64,000 bases of DNA, from positions 1-64,000 of IMG/VR virus record IMGVR_UViG_3300025012_000054. The stretch is one strand, 5' to 3'. Numbering within the stretch: position 1 is the stretch's first letter; each line of letters opens with the position of its first letter. This DNA is from a virus. Below the pieces are notes generated by a model. It made no database searches and was not told the origin of the DNA. It saw nothing but the letters and a program-made list of their open reading frames with translations. Shown in pieces: positions 8,016-16,623 of the stretch. The translations under genes were made by a program, and so were the position numbers.

Positions 8016-8231
8016 ATGGAAATCATTCAATACAGCAACTATATAAATTTCAACCCAGACTGGTTTGATCCAACCATAGAAAAAGTATTTTTCGTTGAAA
8101 ATTTTGATGATAAATATGTGCGTGGTTTTAAATGGAATTATAATAATAACAATAAAATTCCAGTTAGAATATCTATGAAGAAATTCTTATCTGAATATCA
8201 ACCAAAACCAGAATTGGATTTTGGTGAATGA
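8016..8231 (+). CDS. hypothetical protein, 71 aa
   Basis: GAGGTG site 7 nt upstream. Asn/aromatic-rich (N-Y-N-N-N-N-K-I-P), compact beta-type sequence. No family recognised. Last gene before promoter P2. Confidence 0.6.
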   Translation: MEIIQYSNYINFNPDWFDPTIEKVFFVENFDDKYVRGFKWNYNNNNKIPVRISMKKFLSEYQPKPELDFGE

Positions 8232-8255
8232 AATCAACATTTCAAGTGAATGAAC

Positions 8256-8282
8256 TTCGCGAAAACAATACTTTATTCGCGA
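8256..8282. promoter_or_regulatory. paired TTCGCGA sites, candidate operator
   Basis: TTCGCGA occurs at 8256-8262 and again at 8276-8282, exactly 20 bp apart (two helical turns) and 11 bp before the -35 of promoter P2. The first copy extends to the palindrome TTCGCGAA. The arrangement suits a protein binding one face of the helix. A hairpin (CGCGAA/TTCGCG) is possible but lacks a U tract, so a terminator is unlikely. Confidence 0.4.
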
Positions 8283-8293
8283 CAATGAATAAC

Positions 8294-8322
8294 TTGACAA
8301 AATATCAAAATTGTGGTAATAT
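8294..8322 (+). promoter_or_regulatory. sigma70-type promoter P2
   Basis: TTGACA 8294-8299, 17-bp spacer ending TTGTGG, TAATAT 8317-8322. A boundary box (8332-8349) lies in the expected 5' leader of the gene at 8367. Confidence 0.8.
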
Positions 8323-8366
8323 TATAACGTAATAAAATTATACTTTCATGAGGAGACAATAGTTCA

Positions 8367-8951
8367 ATGACTTTAATTATCGGCGTAGATTTTACTTTGA
8401 GCAAAGATAAATATCTTTATATGGCTGGTGACAAATGCGGGAGCGACGGATTTACAAAAGATTTATATGTAAAACCCAAAATTTTTAAAAGGGATGATCT
8501 GGCGTTTGGGTATACATCTTCTTTTCGCATGGGTCAAATTTTAGAATATGCTAAAATCTCTAAAGATCTGCCAGATTGGAAAGAAGAAAAGAACGTATAT
8601 ACTTCCTTTGTGGATTGGGCTAAAACAGCCATGAAAGACGGCGGTTATCTACAAGACGATAAGGGCGTAGTCAGGGGAGGCAATTTTATTTTTTATAATG
8701 GAAAATCTTTATATGAAGTCCAAAACGATTTTTCCATCCTAGTTCCAGAAGACGGATTATTAGCCGTTGGTTCTGGTGAATATCATGCAAAAGCAATTAT
8801 GCGCACTTATATGGCCCTGGTCAAAAAGGAACAAATCAAGTTTGATATAGGCTTAATGGTATCGTTGGTTTATGATACCGTTAGTTCGCTAGTAACATCT
8901 GTTTCTAAAGAACATGATTTGTTTGATTTATATAAACCTGATAAAAATTAA
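8367..8951 (+). CDS. Ntn-hydrolase, proteasome/HslV-like
   Basis: 194 aa. The protein begins M-T-L-I-I-G-V-D, placing Thr2 as the possible N-terminal nucleophile after Met removal. Further on are a Gly-Asp turn (M-A-G-D-K-C), K-I-F-K and the late G-S-G-E-Y-x-A-K-A segment typical of the HslV/proteasome-beta fold. A phage copy could be a self-processing amidohydrolase or a peptidase; no HslU or other ATPase partner is adjacent. First gene after promoter P2. Confidence 0.65.
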   Translation: MTLIIGVDFTLSKDKYLYMAGDKCGSDGFTKDLYVKPKIFKRDDLAFGYTSSFRMGQILEYAKISKDLPDWKEEKNVYTSFVDWAKTAMKDGGYLQDDKGVVRGGNFIFYNGKSLYEVQNDFSILVPEDGLLAVGSGEYHAKAIMRTYMALVKKEQIKFDIGLMVSLVYDTVSSLVTSVSKEHDLFDLYKPDKN

Positions 8952-8968
8952 TTTTACAAGGAGATAAT

Positions 8969-9163
8969 ATGGATAAAATCAGGCGATGGAATAAACTTGC
9001 CGTGTGGCTTGCCATAAGTATTATAGACGTTGATGGCAAAACTCGCGACTATGGAACAGCGACGGATCATCGAGATTTGAGACAGCAATTGGAAACTTTA
9101 AAGTTGGTGCTGGATAAAATGCAAGAAATTGAAAAAGAAATTCCAGAGCCAGACAGTGAGTGA
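8969..9163 (+). CDS. hypothetical protein, 64 aa
   Basis: AAGGAG site; helical with an acidic C-terminal tail (E-K-E-I-P-E-P-D-S-E). Its stop overlaps the next gene's GTG. No family recognised. Confidence 0.6.
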   Translation: MDKIRRWNKLAVWLAISIIDVDGKTRDYGTATDHRDLRQQLETLKLVLDKMQEIEKEIPEPDSE

Positions 9164-9414
9164 CTAAGATGAAATATGAAGACCGCCACGATTTATTTCC
9201 GGACACCGTGATTATATCCTATCCTTTTCGATGGGGAGGGCAAAGAGGAGATGTTTGGATGTGGATGGCAGAAATGAACGGTGAGGTTTTAGACTATCAC
9301 AGCAAAGACATATTGATCATAAATGCTATTCTTGCAAATGAAAAATATGTGGTTTTACGAGTTCATAAAGATAAAGATATGACAATTACAGTAGTGGAAC
9401 ATAATGAAAACTAG
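9160..9414 (+). CDS. hypothetical protein, 84 aa
   Basis: GTG at 9160 gives a GTGA overlap with the upstream stop; ATG 9169 is an alternative start. Aromatic-rich N-terminus (F-R-W-G-G-Q-R-G-D-V-W-M-W-M) then alternating strand/helix. The stop lies in the boundary box at 9404-9421. Confidence 0.6.
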   Translation: MTKMKYEDRHDLFPDTVIISYPFRWGGQRGDVWMWMAEMNGEVLDYHSKDILIINAILANEKYVVLRVHKDKDMTITVVEHNEN

Positions 9415-9432
9415 ATTTCATGAGGAGACACA

Positions 9433-9621
9433 ATGTTGATGCAAGACATAAAAGCATATTGCCCTTTCTGTGAAAAAGAACAAACTTTTACCTATAAAGT
9501 TTATCTGAAGGATATTCACGGTGGCGACTATGAATATGGAACGCAACCTGGTTGTACCGTTGAGGTCGAATGGACTTGCCAAGACGGTTGGATTATAGAA
9601 ACAAAAGAATTTGATCTATAA
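9433..9621 (+). CDS. zinc-ribbon miniprotein
   Basis: 62 aa. CPFCEK near residue 10, then a beta-rich body with a single further Cys pair (G-C, T-C). It resembles half or a whole rubredoxin-like zinc ribbon. GAGGAG site. Confidence 0.55.
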   Translation: MLMQDIKAYCPFCEKEQTFTYKVYLKDIHGGDYEYGTQPGCTVEVEWTCQDGWIIETKEFDL

Positions 9622-9651
9622 CATAAAATTATCATTTTATAAAGGAGAAAA

Positions 9652-9828
9652 ATGAGAACTGAACTATTGGTCAAGCTAGAAAAAAACTTGTTAGAGTTTC
9701 TTGACGAGGCAAGCGGAGAATATTTTATACAAGTCAAAGAAGAACAGGTTCTTGCCAAAATTGTCGCAGATATTATAGAATCTATAAACAACGCTTATGA
9801 TACTGGCATAGAAGACGAATCATCATAA
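9652..9828 (+). CDS. hypothetical helical protein, 58 aa
   Basis: AAAGGAG site 6 nt before ATG. Acidic, helical (L-L-V-K-L-E-K-N-L-L-E-F-L). Bounded by boxes at 9623-9640 and 9828-9845, exactly like its neighbours, which supports it as a real gene. Confidence 0.55.
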   Translation: MRTELLVKLEKNLLEFLDEASGEYFIQVKEEQVLAKIVADIIESINNAYDTGIEDESS

Positions 9829-9856
9829 TAAAATGCACATTTCATAAAGGAGAGAT

Positions 9857-10036
9857 ATGAGTGAACTAGATGAAGTTGTAAAACAGGGAGTTGAGGGATT
9901 CCTGGAATTTATACATGAACACGGATATTTCGTTTATCGTAATCGTTCGGGCGATATGCTTATTTCTGAGGATGGTAGTATTGCCACTAAAGAGACAATG
10001 AATGAGCTAATTGCTAAGTTTTTGGAAAGGCAGTAG
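9857..10036 (+). CDS. hypothetical protein, 59 aa
   Basis: AAAGGAG site. Acidic protein with one helix, a short beta hairpin (Y-F-V-Y-R-N-R-S-G-D-M-L-I) and a second helix. Ends TAG three bases before the next ATG. No family recognised. Confidence 0.55.
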   Translation: MSELDEVVKQGVEGFLEFIHEHGYFVYRNRSGDMLISEDGSIATKETMNELIAKFLERQ

Positions 10037-10039
10037 AAG

Positions 10040-10429
10040 ATGAAATTCGTACAAAAACTAATTGATGATACCAATAAAGGTGATTGGGACTTTAAATGGA
10101 AATATAGCGATGGATCACAAACATATACATTTAATCAACCCAAGCATTATCTCAACGGCTTGAATTTTTCGCTGGCAGCCAACAAGAAATTGCTGATATT
10201 CCCCAATGGCTATGGTCTGGAAACCACTCTGCTTGAAAATCTCAAGAAGGCTATTGATGTATCCTTGGAACGCACGGTAGATGAAAGTATGCGGCTATAT
10301 GTTGAGGGCAAAGAAATGACTCAGGAGCAAGAAGACCTGGCTGCTGAGCAGGAAGCGATGAAAGCCGCCGGTAAACCTGAAGAAAAGAAAGAACCACAAG
10401 ATAAGAAGAAAACAGTAAAGCCAGAGTAG
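10040..10429 (+). CDS. hypothetical protein with charged tail, 129 aa
   Basis: Residues 1-80 look globular; the last 50 are E/K/A-rich (E-Q-E-D-L-A-A-E-Q-E, K-K-E-P-Q-D-K-K-K) and probably extended or coiled. No family recognised. Tight spacing to the preceding gene. Confidence 0.65.
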   Translation: MKFVQKLIDDTNKGDWDFKWKYSDGSQTYTFNQPKHYLNGLNFSLAANKKLLIFPNGYGLETTLLENLKKAIDVSLERTVDESMRLYVEGKEMTQEQEDLAAEQEAMKAAGKPEEKKEPQDKKKTVKPE

Positions 10430-10458
10430 ATAAAATCTTTATTTTATGAGGTAAAAAA

Positions 10459-11373
10459 ATGCACTTTGAACCAGAAAAATATTTAATTTTTGAATGTATC
10501 GTTGGTTCAAGGCTATATGGAACCAACACGGAAAATTCTGATACCGACTATCGGGGAGTCTGCAATACTCCCTTAAATGTTGTTTTGGATTTATTCCAGG
10601 GCTTTGAACAAAAAGATGGTGGTTTTGCAGAAAAGGATAGAACTATTTATGATCTGGGAAAATTTATAAGACTTTGCGCTGATTCCAATCCCAATATCAT
10701 AGAGATGCTTTTTATTCCGTCTTCGCATACCCTGATGTCTACTCCGTTGTGGGAAAAACTGATTGAAAACAAAGATTTGTTTTTGAGCAAGAAAGCCAAA
10801 TATACGTTTTCGGGATATGCGATGTCACAACTGAATGACATCAAAAATCATAGACAATGGTTTATCAATCCACCTAAAGAAAAACCGACCAGAAAAATGT
10901 TCGGACTAACAGATTCGCCTAAAGTTTCAGGAGAGGGTATTCAAACCATATCTAATATTAAGTTTGAATATCTTCGTGCCGACGTAGCAGACGAACTTCG
11001 CAGAGAATTAGAATACCGTGAAGAAAAAAGAAAATGGGACAACTATGTGTCTTGGCGTGATAATCGGAATCCAGAACGTAGACGACTGGAAGAGTTATAT
11101 GGATATGACGTAAAACACGCGAGCCATCTTTTCAGACTTATGACCGAGGGCAAAGAACTGCTACTCAACGGAAATATTACTTTTCCTCTTCCTAACTGCG
11201 AGGAAATTCGAGCAATCAAAAATGGCAAGTACCAATATGACGAAGTAATTGCCCTGTCTGAAATTATGGATAATGAATTTATCTTGTGGTATAATCAATC
11301 TCCTTTGTCGCATTCACCCAATAAGGTTAAATTATCGGAATTATATTGCGAAATAGTTATGGACGTAAAATAA
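10459..11373 (+). CDS. RlaP-type predicted nucleotidyltransferase
   Basis: 304 aa. The N-terminus carries the polymerase-beta-type signature G-S-R-L-Y-G-T with S-D-T-D-Y-R-G after it (GS plus DxD), followed by a helical domain with two charged loops. This matches the RlaP (YcgL) group of predicted RNA/nucleotide-modifying nucleotidyltransferases found in many phages. It directly precedes, and overlaps by one base, a CCA-adding enzyme, which suggests a shared role in RNA end processing. Substrate unknown. Confidence 0.75.
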   Translation: MHFEPEKYLIFECIVGSRLYGTNTENSDTDYRGVCNTPLNVVLDLFQGFEQKDGGFAEKDRTIYDLGKFIRLCADSNPNIIEMLFIPSSHTLMSTPLWEKLIENKDLFLSKKAKYTFSGYAMSQLNDIKNHRQWFINPPKEKPTRKMFGLTDSPKVSGEGIQTISNIKFEYLRADVADELRRELEYREEKRKWDNYVSWRDNRNPERRRLEELYGYDVKHASHLFRLMTEGKELLLNGNITFPLPNCEEIRAIKNGKYQYDEVIALSEIMDNEFILWYNQSPLSHSPNKVKLSELYCEIVMDVK

Positions 11374-12734
11374 TGGCTATTGTTATTCCAGAAGATGTTC
11401 AGAGTATTATAGATGAACTCAATGAAAGCGGGTTCAAGGCATATTTGGTAGGAGGCGCTGTCCGCGATTCGCTTTTAGGGAAGACCCCGAAAGATTATGA
11501 CATAGCGACTAACGCCAAGCCAGAACAACTGTTGGAAATTTTTGATGGTTTTCGCATTGTGGAAACCGGTTTAAAGCATGGTACAATCACCCTTGTCATA
11601 GATGAACGCAACTATGAAGTAACTACTTTTAGAGTTGATGGAAATTATTCTGACAATCGGCGACCAGATTCTGTTGAATTTGTAGATGATATTACCGACG
11701 ATTTAAGCCGAAGAGATTTCACCATTAATGCGCTGGCGTACAACCGAGAGGAAGGATTGATTGATCCTTTTGGGGGAAGAAAGGATTTGGCGGAGTCGCA
11801 TATCCTCTGTGTTGGTAATCCAGACGACAGGTTCAATGAGGATGCTTTGCGAATGCTAAGAGCTATTAGATTTGGAGCCGAATTGGGATTCCTCATAGCA
11901 GAGGAAACACAAGACTCAATTGCTAAAAATGCTAGGCTTATAGACAATATATCTAAGGAAAGAATAAATGCCGAATTGACTAGAGTTCTTATGAGCGACA
12001 ACAGTACATTCTTTCTTTGGCAATTGTATAGATTAAATCTGATGAAGCACATAGTTCCAGACCTGGATAAGTGTTTTGGTGTTGAACAGAAAAACAGATG
12101 GCACCATTTAGATGTCGGGACTCATATCCTTGGAACCATAGGCGATGCACCAAAGGATTTAGAGATACGCCTTGCGCTGATGTTGCACGATGTCGGTAAA
12201 CCAAACTGCAAAACCACAGACGATAATGGGTTTGATCACTTCTATCAGCACGAAATAGAATCTGCTAGATTAGCTACATCATGGTTGAAAGAGTATAAGT
12301 TTGAAAACGAAACCATAGAAAATGTGTCCAACTTAGTTTTGTACCACGACGGACTAATGAGTCCCACTAAGAAGAATGTGAAAAAATTATTAAACAAATT
12401 AGGAACTGCTCTGGTTGAAAAATTGTTTGAAATAAGAAATCAAGATATTTTGATGCATTCTTTGTATATGAGAGCAGAAAAGTTACAGGAATTGGATCTG
12501 GCTAAACATCTATTGGGGGAAATTGTTGTACACAATGAAGCGTTTCAAATAAAGGATTTGGCTGTCAACGGGGACAATCTAATCTCTTTGGGATATCAAC
12601 AAGGACGGCAAATCGGCGAGGCGCTCAACCAAATGCTGGATATGGTTATAGAATCTCCCGAACTTAATAAGAAAAAAGTGTTGACAGAGCTTGCTAAAAC
12701 GTGGTTATTACAGAAGAATAAAATCAGCCCTTGA
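11373..12734 (+). CDS. cca: CCA tRNA nucleotidyltransferase / poly(A) polymerase family
   Basis: 453 aa from ATG 11373 (TAATG overlap). Residues 1-60 have L-V-G-G-A-V-R-D and D-Y-D-I-A-T (the GG and DxD motifs), then the R-R-D-F-T-I-N-A-L-A and R-x-L-R-A-I-R-F segments of class II CCA enzymes. An HD domain follows (M-L-H-D-V-G-K-P near residue 272). It would add or repair CCA on tRNA 3' ends. The only tRNA in the window (42024) has no encoded CCA, so the two fit together. Confidence 0.9.
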   Translation: MAIVIPEDVQSIIDELNESGFKAYLVGGAVRDSLLGKTPKDYDIATNAKPEQLLEIFDGFRIVETGLKHGTITLVIDERNYEVTTFRVDGNYSDNRRPDSVEFVDDITDDLSRRDFTINALAYNREEGLIDPFGGRKDLAESHILCVGNPDDRFNEDALRMLRAIRFGAELGFLIAEETQDSIAKNARLIDNISKERINAELTRVLMSDNSTFFLWQLYRLNLMKHIVPDLDKCFGVEQKNRWHHLDVGTHILGTIGDAPKDLEIRLALMLHDVGKPNCKTTDDNGFDHFYQHEIESARLATSWLKEYKFENETIENVSNLVLYHDGLMSPTKKNVKKLLNKLGTALVEKLFEIRNQDILMHSLYMRAEKLQELDLAKHLLGEIVVHNEAFQIKDLAVNGDNLISLGYQQGRQIGEALNQMLDMVIESPELNKKKVLTELAKTWLLQKNKISP

Positions 12735-12759
12735 CAGAATGACGATTCTGTGGTAATAT
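12731..12759 (+). promoter_or_regulatory. sigma70-type promoter P3
   Basis: TTGACA 12731-12736 (overlapping the cca stop), 17-bp spacer ending CTGTGG, TAATAT 12754-12759. It heads the sugar island. Confidence 0.8.
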
Positions 12760-12782
12760 CTATATTATATAAAGGAGGACGT

Positions 12783-12947
12783 GTGGACAAAAAATATGCG
12801 GTAAAATCATTTGCTTTTTATCTTGGTGTGGGGAAAGAACAGGGCTTGGTTATTCGCAAAGTAATTGAAATCGGTAAAGATCTCAAATGGGAAGACGCTA
12901 AAAAATTACGCCGAGAAACTAAAGATAGTTGGATTACAGGAGGATAA
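12783..12947 (+). CDS. hypothetical protein, 54 aa
   Basis: GTG at 12783 lies 4 nt after AAAGGAGGA; upstream in-frame codons fall within promoter P3, so this start is preferred. Basic, helical; could bind nucleic acid, but no motif is recognised. Confidence 0.6.
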   Translation: MDKKYAVKSFAFYLGVGKEQGLVIRKVIEIGKDLKWEDAKKLRRETKDSWITGG

Positions 12948-13145
12948 ATGCATATCAAGCAGGTTTTTGATCAGAATGGTGTGGCTTATCGCTTGGGAGA
13001 ACAGGGCGTTACGTCTATTGAAGACGTAAATGCTAAGGACGTATTTATTCATTATCCCTGTTTTTTGATTTATAGGTTTGATAAGTTGTGGAAAACCGTA
13101 TATTTTCCGTATGCTACTGTGGAATTCGAAGACGAAAAGGAATAG
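12948..13145 (+). CDS. hypothetical protein, 65 aa
   Basis: Starts directly after the preceding stop with ACAGGAGGA as ribosome site. Beta-rich small protein. No recognised family. Confidence 0.6.
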   Translation: MHIKQVFDQNGVAYRLGEQGVTSIEDVNAKDVFIHYPCFLIYRFDKLWKTVYFPYATVEFEDEKE

Positions 13146-13149
13146 CCCT

Positions 13150-13698
13150 TTGAAAATTATTGACACGGAGATACCGGATGTAAAAGTTGTTGAACTAGAT
13201 CCTTTTGTTGATTCCAGAGGATTTTTTGTAAAAACATATAATCAAAAAACATTTGAAGAAAATATTAGTAGTTGTCAATTTTGCGAATGCGATATATCTG
13301 GGTCTTATCATAATGTTCTTAGAGGACTGCATTATCAGATTGATAATCCTCAAGGTAAATTTATAACTGTGCTACAAGGAAAGATATTCGACGTGGCAGT
13401 CGATATTAGAAGGTCGTCCCCCACGTTTGGAAAATGGGTTGGGGTTGTTTTGTCGGGAGAAAAAAAACAGCAGATTTGGATACCGCCAGGATTTGCGCAC
13501 GGATTTTATACCCTGAGCGCTTGGGCGGAAATTTTGTATATGACGAGTCAGCATTATGATCCCGCAAGTTATTATGCCATACTATGGAATGACCCATCAA
13601 TTGGTATCGAATGGCCAATACCAGAAGGAATTTTACCGGTTGTTTCTCAGAAAGATTTGTGCGGGAAGTTATTACAAGACGCAAATTGTTTTGAATAA
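13150..13698 (+). CDS. RmlC-like nucleotide-sugar 3,5- or 5-epimerase
   Basis: TTG start at 13150 with AAGG upstream; frames further up overlap the previous gene. The cupin shows the family marks D-S-R-G-F-F, R-G-L-H-Y-Q, V-D-I-R-R-S-S-P-T-F-G-x-W and W-I-P-P-G-F-A-H-G-F (catalytic His in R-G-L-H-Y). Families known: dTDP-4-keto-6-deoxyglucose 3,5-epimerase, and AscE, the CDP-3,6-dideoxy-4-hexulose 5-epimerase. The next genes are CDP-glucose type, so an AscE-like role is inferred, but sequence alone does not settle the nucleotide. Confidence 0.85.
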   Translation: MKIIDTEIPDVKVVELDPFVDSRGFFVKTYNQKTFEENISSCQFCECDISGSYHNVLRGLHYQIDNPQGKFITVLQGKIFDVAVDIRRSSPTFGKWVGVVLSGEKKQQIWIPPGFAHGFYTLSAWAEILYMTSQHYDPASYYAILWNDPSIGIEWPIPEGILPVVSQKDLCGKLLQDANCFE

Positions 13699-13718
13699 AT
13701 AAGGAGTATAAATTTAAT

Positions 13719-14441
13719 ATGACTAAAGTTGTGCTTTTAGCAGGTGGCAAAGGCTCAAGATTGAACGACGTTAACCCTAAGCCACTGGTGCGTTTAGGTG
13801 AAATACCCATGGTTCAACACGTTATGAATAGTTATAATCATTTCGGTTACGATGAATTTATTTTGGCTACAGGGCATCGCCATGAAGATTTTGAAGAGTA
13901 TTTTAATAATATAGATTTGCCATATGTTGTGCGCCTGATAAATACTGGTGAAAACGCCAACACCGGAGAAAGAATTCAGCGCCTTAGATTTGAAATAGGC
14001 GCATATCCGTTTTGCTTAAGTTATAGTGACGGATTAAGCGACGTAAATCTCGCCGATGTGGAACATTGTTTTTATGCAGATAAATCTTCACCAGATTTAT
14101 TGATAACCGCCGTTCATCCTCCCGAAAGATATGGACTTATGGTTTTGGAAGAGGGCGAAGGAAAAACGTCTCCGATAAAAACATTCAACGAAAAGCCCCA
14201 AAGAGATGATTGGATTAATGGGGGTTTTATGGTATGTAGTCCCAATATTTTTGATTATATCGAGAAAGACGATAGTTTTGAAGGCGACTGTATTCCACGA
14301 ATTGTACTTCATCAAAAGATGGTTGGTTACAAACATCTCGGTAATTGGGGGAGTATTGATACGCAAAAAGATTTAAATCTCTTTATGGACTTGTGGAACA
14401 CTGGAAAGGCTTTTTGGACAAATGGCGGAAATAACTTATGA
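13719..14441 (+). CDS. rfbF: nucleotide-sugar pyrophosphorylase, RfbF-like (glucose-1-P cytidylyltransferase)
   Basis: 240 aa. L-L-A-G-G-K-G-S-R-L starts the NTP-transferase fold, K-P-L-V-R-L-G is the second loop, and W-I-N-G-G-F-M-V is the signature shared with RfbF, the CTP:glucose-1-phosphate cytidylyltransferase. It would make CDP-glucose. The four-base overlap with the dehydratase gene downstream supports one operon. An RmlA-like dTTP specificity is the alternative; it is less likely because the next two genes are RfbG and RfbH types. Confidence 0.8.
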   Translation: MTKVVLLAGGKGSRLNDVNPKPLVRLGEIPMVQHVMNSYNHFGYDEFILATGHRHEDFEEYFNNIDLPYVVRLINTGENANTGERIQRLRFEIGAYPFCLSYSDGLSDVNLADVEHCFYADKSSPDLLITAVHPPERYGLMVLEEGEGKTSPIKTFNEKPQRDDWINGGFMVCSPNIFDYIEKDDSFEGDCIPRIVLHQKMVGYKHLGNWGSIDTQKDLNLFMDLWNTGKAFWTNGGNNL

Positions 14442-15379
14442 GTAAAGTATTGGTTACTGGCGCTTTTGGATTTGTTGGGCAATGGCTTGTGCAGGAATTG
14501 TTAAACCAAGGAATAGAGGTCGTTGCTACAAGCCATGATAACATGGAATTGGTTCATTTGTGGGACTTGGATGATGTAATATTGGAGTCAGGAGATATAC
14601 GGAACTACGATTTTACAACAAAAATACTTCAACGCCACCAGGTTGATACAATTTTTCATTTAGCCGCACAAGCACTTGTATCTGAGGCACTACAAAATCC
14701 AAGAGAAACAATGGAAACCAACGCCATGGGAACCGTCAATCTTTTGGAATCCGCTAGAATGAATAGCGACGTAAAACGCATTGTTGTTGCTTCAAGCGAT
14801 AAGGCATATGGTAACGAACAAGCACCATATAATGAAAAGACGGCGCTCAATGGCAGATTCCCATATGATTGCTCAAAATCGTGTACTGATCTTATGGCTC
14901 AGAGCTATCGTGATACCTATGGTATGCCTATATCTATTTTACGTTGTGGCAATATTTTTGGCGGTGGAGACTTGAATTGGAACAGGGTTTTTCCAGAAGC
15001 TATTCGTTCTTGTTATGTGGGTAGACCAATGGATATCCGTAGCGATGGCGTTTCCATGATGCGAGATTACATTTATATCGAGGATGTTATTTCTGCCTAT
15101 TTATTTATTGCAAACCTAGGACGCAACGAAATAGTCAATGTTTCCTATGGTAAAGCCAAGAATGTTGTAGAAATATTATCGGTTGCACAAAAGTATACTG
15201 GTGTTTGTATTACACCAGATATAAAAAATACTGCAAAATGCGAAATCGATATTCAGTGTCTTGATGGTGAGCACATGAATTCTTTGGGGTGGCAACCATC
15301 TTATAATTTTGAAAAAGGCGCAGAAAAAACAGTAAATTGGTACTATGATTATTTTATGAGGAATTCCTATCGTGATTAA
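14438..15379 (+). CDS. rfbG: CDP-glucose 4,6-dehydratase-like SDR (RfbG type)
   Basis: 313 aa extended SDR. G-A-F-G-F-V-G-Q-W is the NAD-binding loop, H-L-A-A-Q-A-L-V, S-S-D-K-A-Y-G and Y-D-C-S-K hold the catalytic Tyr/Lys, and C-G-N-I-F-G-G-G-D corresponds to the A-G-N-x-x-G-G-G-D block characteristic of CDP-glucose 4,6-dehydratases. It would give CDP-4-keto-6-deoxyglucose. Slightly shorter than RfbG (about 355 aa) at the C-terminus. Confidence 0.8.
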   Translation: MSKVLVTGAFGFVGQWLVQELLNQGIEVVATSHDNMELVHLWDLDDVILESGDIRNYDFTTKILQRHQVDTIFHLAAQALVSEALQNPRETMETNAMGTVNLLESARMNSDVKRIVVASSDKAYGNEQAPYNEKTALNGRFPYDCSKSCTDLMAQSYRDTYGMPISILRCGNIFGGGDLNWNRVFPEAIRSCYVGRPMDIRSDGVSMMRDYIYIEDVISAYLFIANLGRNEIVNVSYGKAKNVVEILSVAQKYTGVCITPDIKNTAKCEIDIQCLDGEHMNSLGWQPSYNFEKGAEKTVNWYYDYFMRNSYRD

Positions 15380-16622
15380 TAAAGATCAGTCCTTGGTTCC
15401 AAAAAGAGACTACCTGCCATCTTCTAGCAAGCTAATTACGCAAGAGGATTTGCTTACAACAATTGATGCCGTTCTTGATGTTCATTTTACAGAGGGCAGA
15501 TATAATGATTTATTTCAGAAATCTCTGTCCCAAATTTGTAACCGAAGATATGCCACCAGTTGTAATTCAGGATCTTCTGCAAGTTGGCTTGCAGTAAGCG
15601 CTTTGAAAAAAGCGTATGCCGACATAAAAGATGGAGATGAAATTATTACCGTAGCCTGCGGATTTCCTACAACGGTAAATCCAATCGTACAAAACAATTT
15701 AGTGCCGGTTTTTATTGATGTCAACTATGAAACTCTCAATATCGATACGGCGTTAATCGAAGCCGCAATAAGCCCAAAAACAAAAGCCATCTTTGTGGCT
15801 CACACGTTGGGCAATCCCGTTGACATAAAAGCCATCTCCGAAATAGCAAAAAGGCATAATTTACACATGATGCTGGACTGCTGCGATGCTTCTGGTGGCT
15901 TTTACGACGGCAATCCTATCGGACATTATGGGGAGATGGCTACGTTTAGTTTTTATCCCGCACACCAATCTACTATGGGTGAGGGCGGTGCTGTTGTTAC
16001 AGACAACCCCAAGTTATTGATGATGCTTAATAGCCTGAAATCCTGGGGAAAGGATTGTTTTTGCGAAACCGGAAGAGATAATACTTGTGGACATCGTTTC
16101 GACAAACAATATGGTACTTTACCTGTTGGATATGATCATAAATATGTGTTTTCTGAAATAGGCATGAACTTAAAAATTACAGATATGCAAGCCGCGTTAG
16201 GATTTAGCCAATTAAAAAAACTACAGGAATTTAAAGAAAAGCGACAAAAAAATTATAACATATTATCGAATGGAATGGAGTCCTTGGCTGATATTTTTAT
16301 TCCCCTACAATCTTTAGAGGAATCAGATCCGAGTTGGTTTGGATATCCGGTTATTTTTAGATCTGACGATAATGACATCGGCGGGCTAATCAATCATTTG
16401 GAAAATAACCGTAAAATAGGAACCCGAAGGGTATTTGCTGGGAATCTCTTAAGACATCCCGCATATATAAAATTACCAGAAGGAGCATATCGTGTAAGCG
16501 GGGAACTTACGAACACCGATAGAATCATGAATAACGTTTTTTGGGTAGGTGTTCATCCCGCATTAGACGACGACTGTATGAATTATATTTTTGAATCGAT
16601 ACGCGATTTTTACGGGAGATAA
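15372..16622 (+). CDS. rfbH: RfbH-type CDP-6-deoxyglucose 3-dehydrase (E1)
   Basis: 416 aa aminotransferase-fold enzyme. F-Y-P-A-H-Q-S-T-M-G-E-G-G has His where ordinary PLP aminotransferases have the Schiff-base Lys; this His is the hallmark of RfbH/AscC, which removes the 3-OH using PMP. D-C-F-C...N-T-C supplies three of the cysteines that hold the 2Fe-2S cluster in the family; the fourth position reads Arg (G-R-D-N-T-C). L-P-V-G-Y-D-H-K-Y is also typical. The reductase partner E3 (RfbI/AscD) is not in the window. Confidence 0.88.
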   Translation: MINKDQSLVPKRDYLPSSSKLITQEDLLTTIDAVLDVHFTEGRYNDLFQKSLSQICNRRYATSCNSGSSASWLAVSALKKAYADIKDGDEIITVACGFPTTVNPIVQNNLVPVFIDVNYETLNIDTALIEAAISPKTKAIFVAHTLGNPVDIKAISEIAKRHNLHMMLDCCDASGGFYDGNPIGHYGEMATFSFYPAHQSTMGEGGAVVTDNPKLLMMLNSLKSWGKDCFCETGRDNTCGHRFDKQYGTLPVGYDHKYVFSEIGMNLKITDMQAALGFSQLKKLQEFKEKRQKNYNILSNGMESLADIFIPLQSLEESDPSWFGYPVIFRSDDNDIGGLINHLENNRKIGTRRVFAGNLLRHPAYIKLPEGAYRVSGELTNTDRIMNNVFWVGVHPALDDDCMNYIFESIRDFYGR

Positions 16623-16623
16623 A

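Noticed and set aside
8258-8281. Terminator hairpin before promoter P2
   Set aside because: The CGCGAA/TTCGCG stem is short, with a 12-nt loop and no U run; a pair of protein-binding sites fits better.
15372-16622. Ordinary DegT/DnrJ aminotransferase
   Set aside because: The Schiff-base lysine is replaced by His and the cysteine set is present, both typical of RfbH dehydrases rather than aminotransferases.
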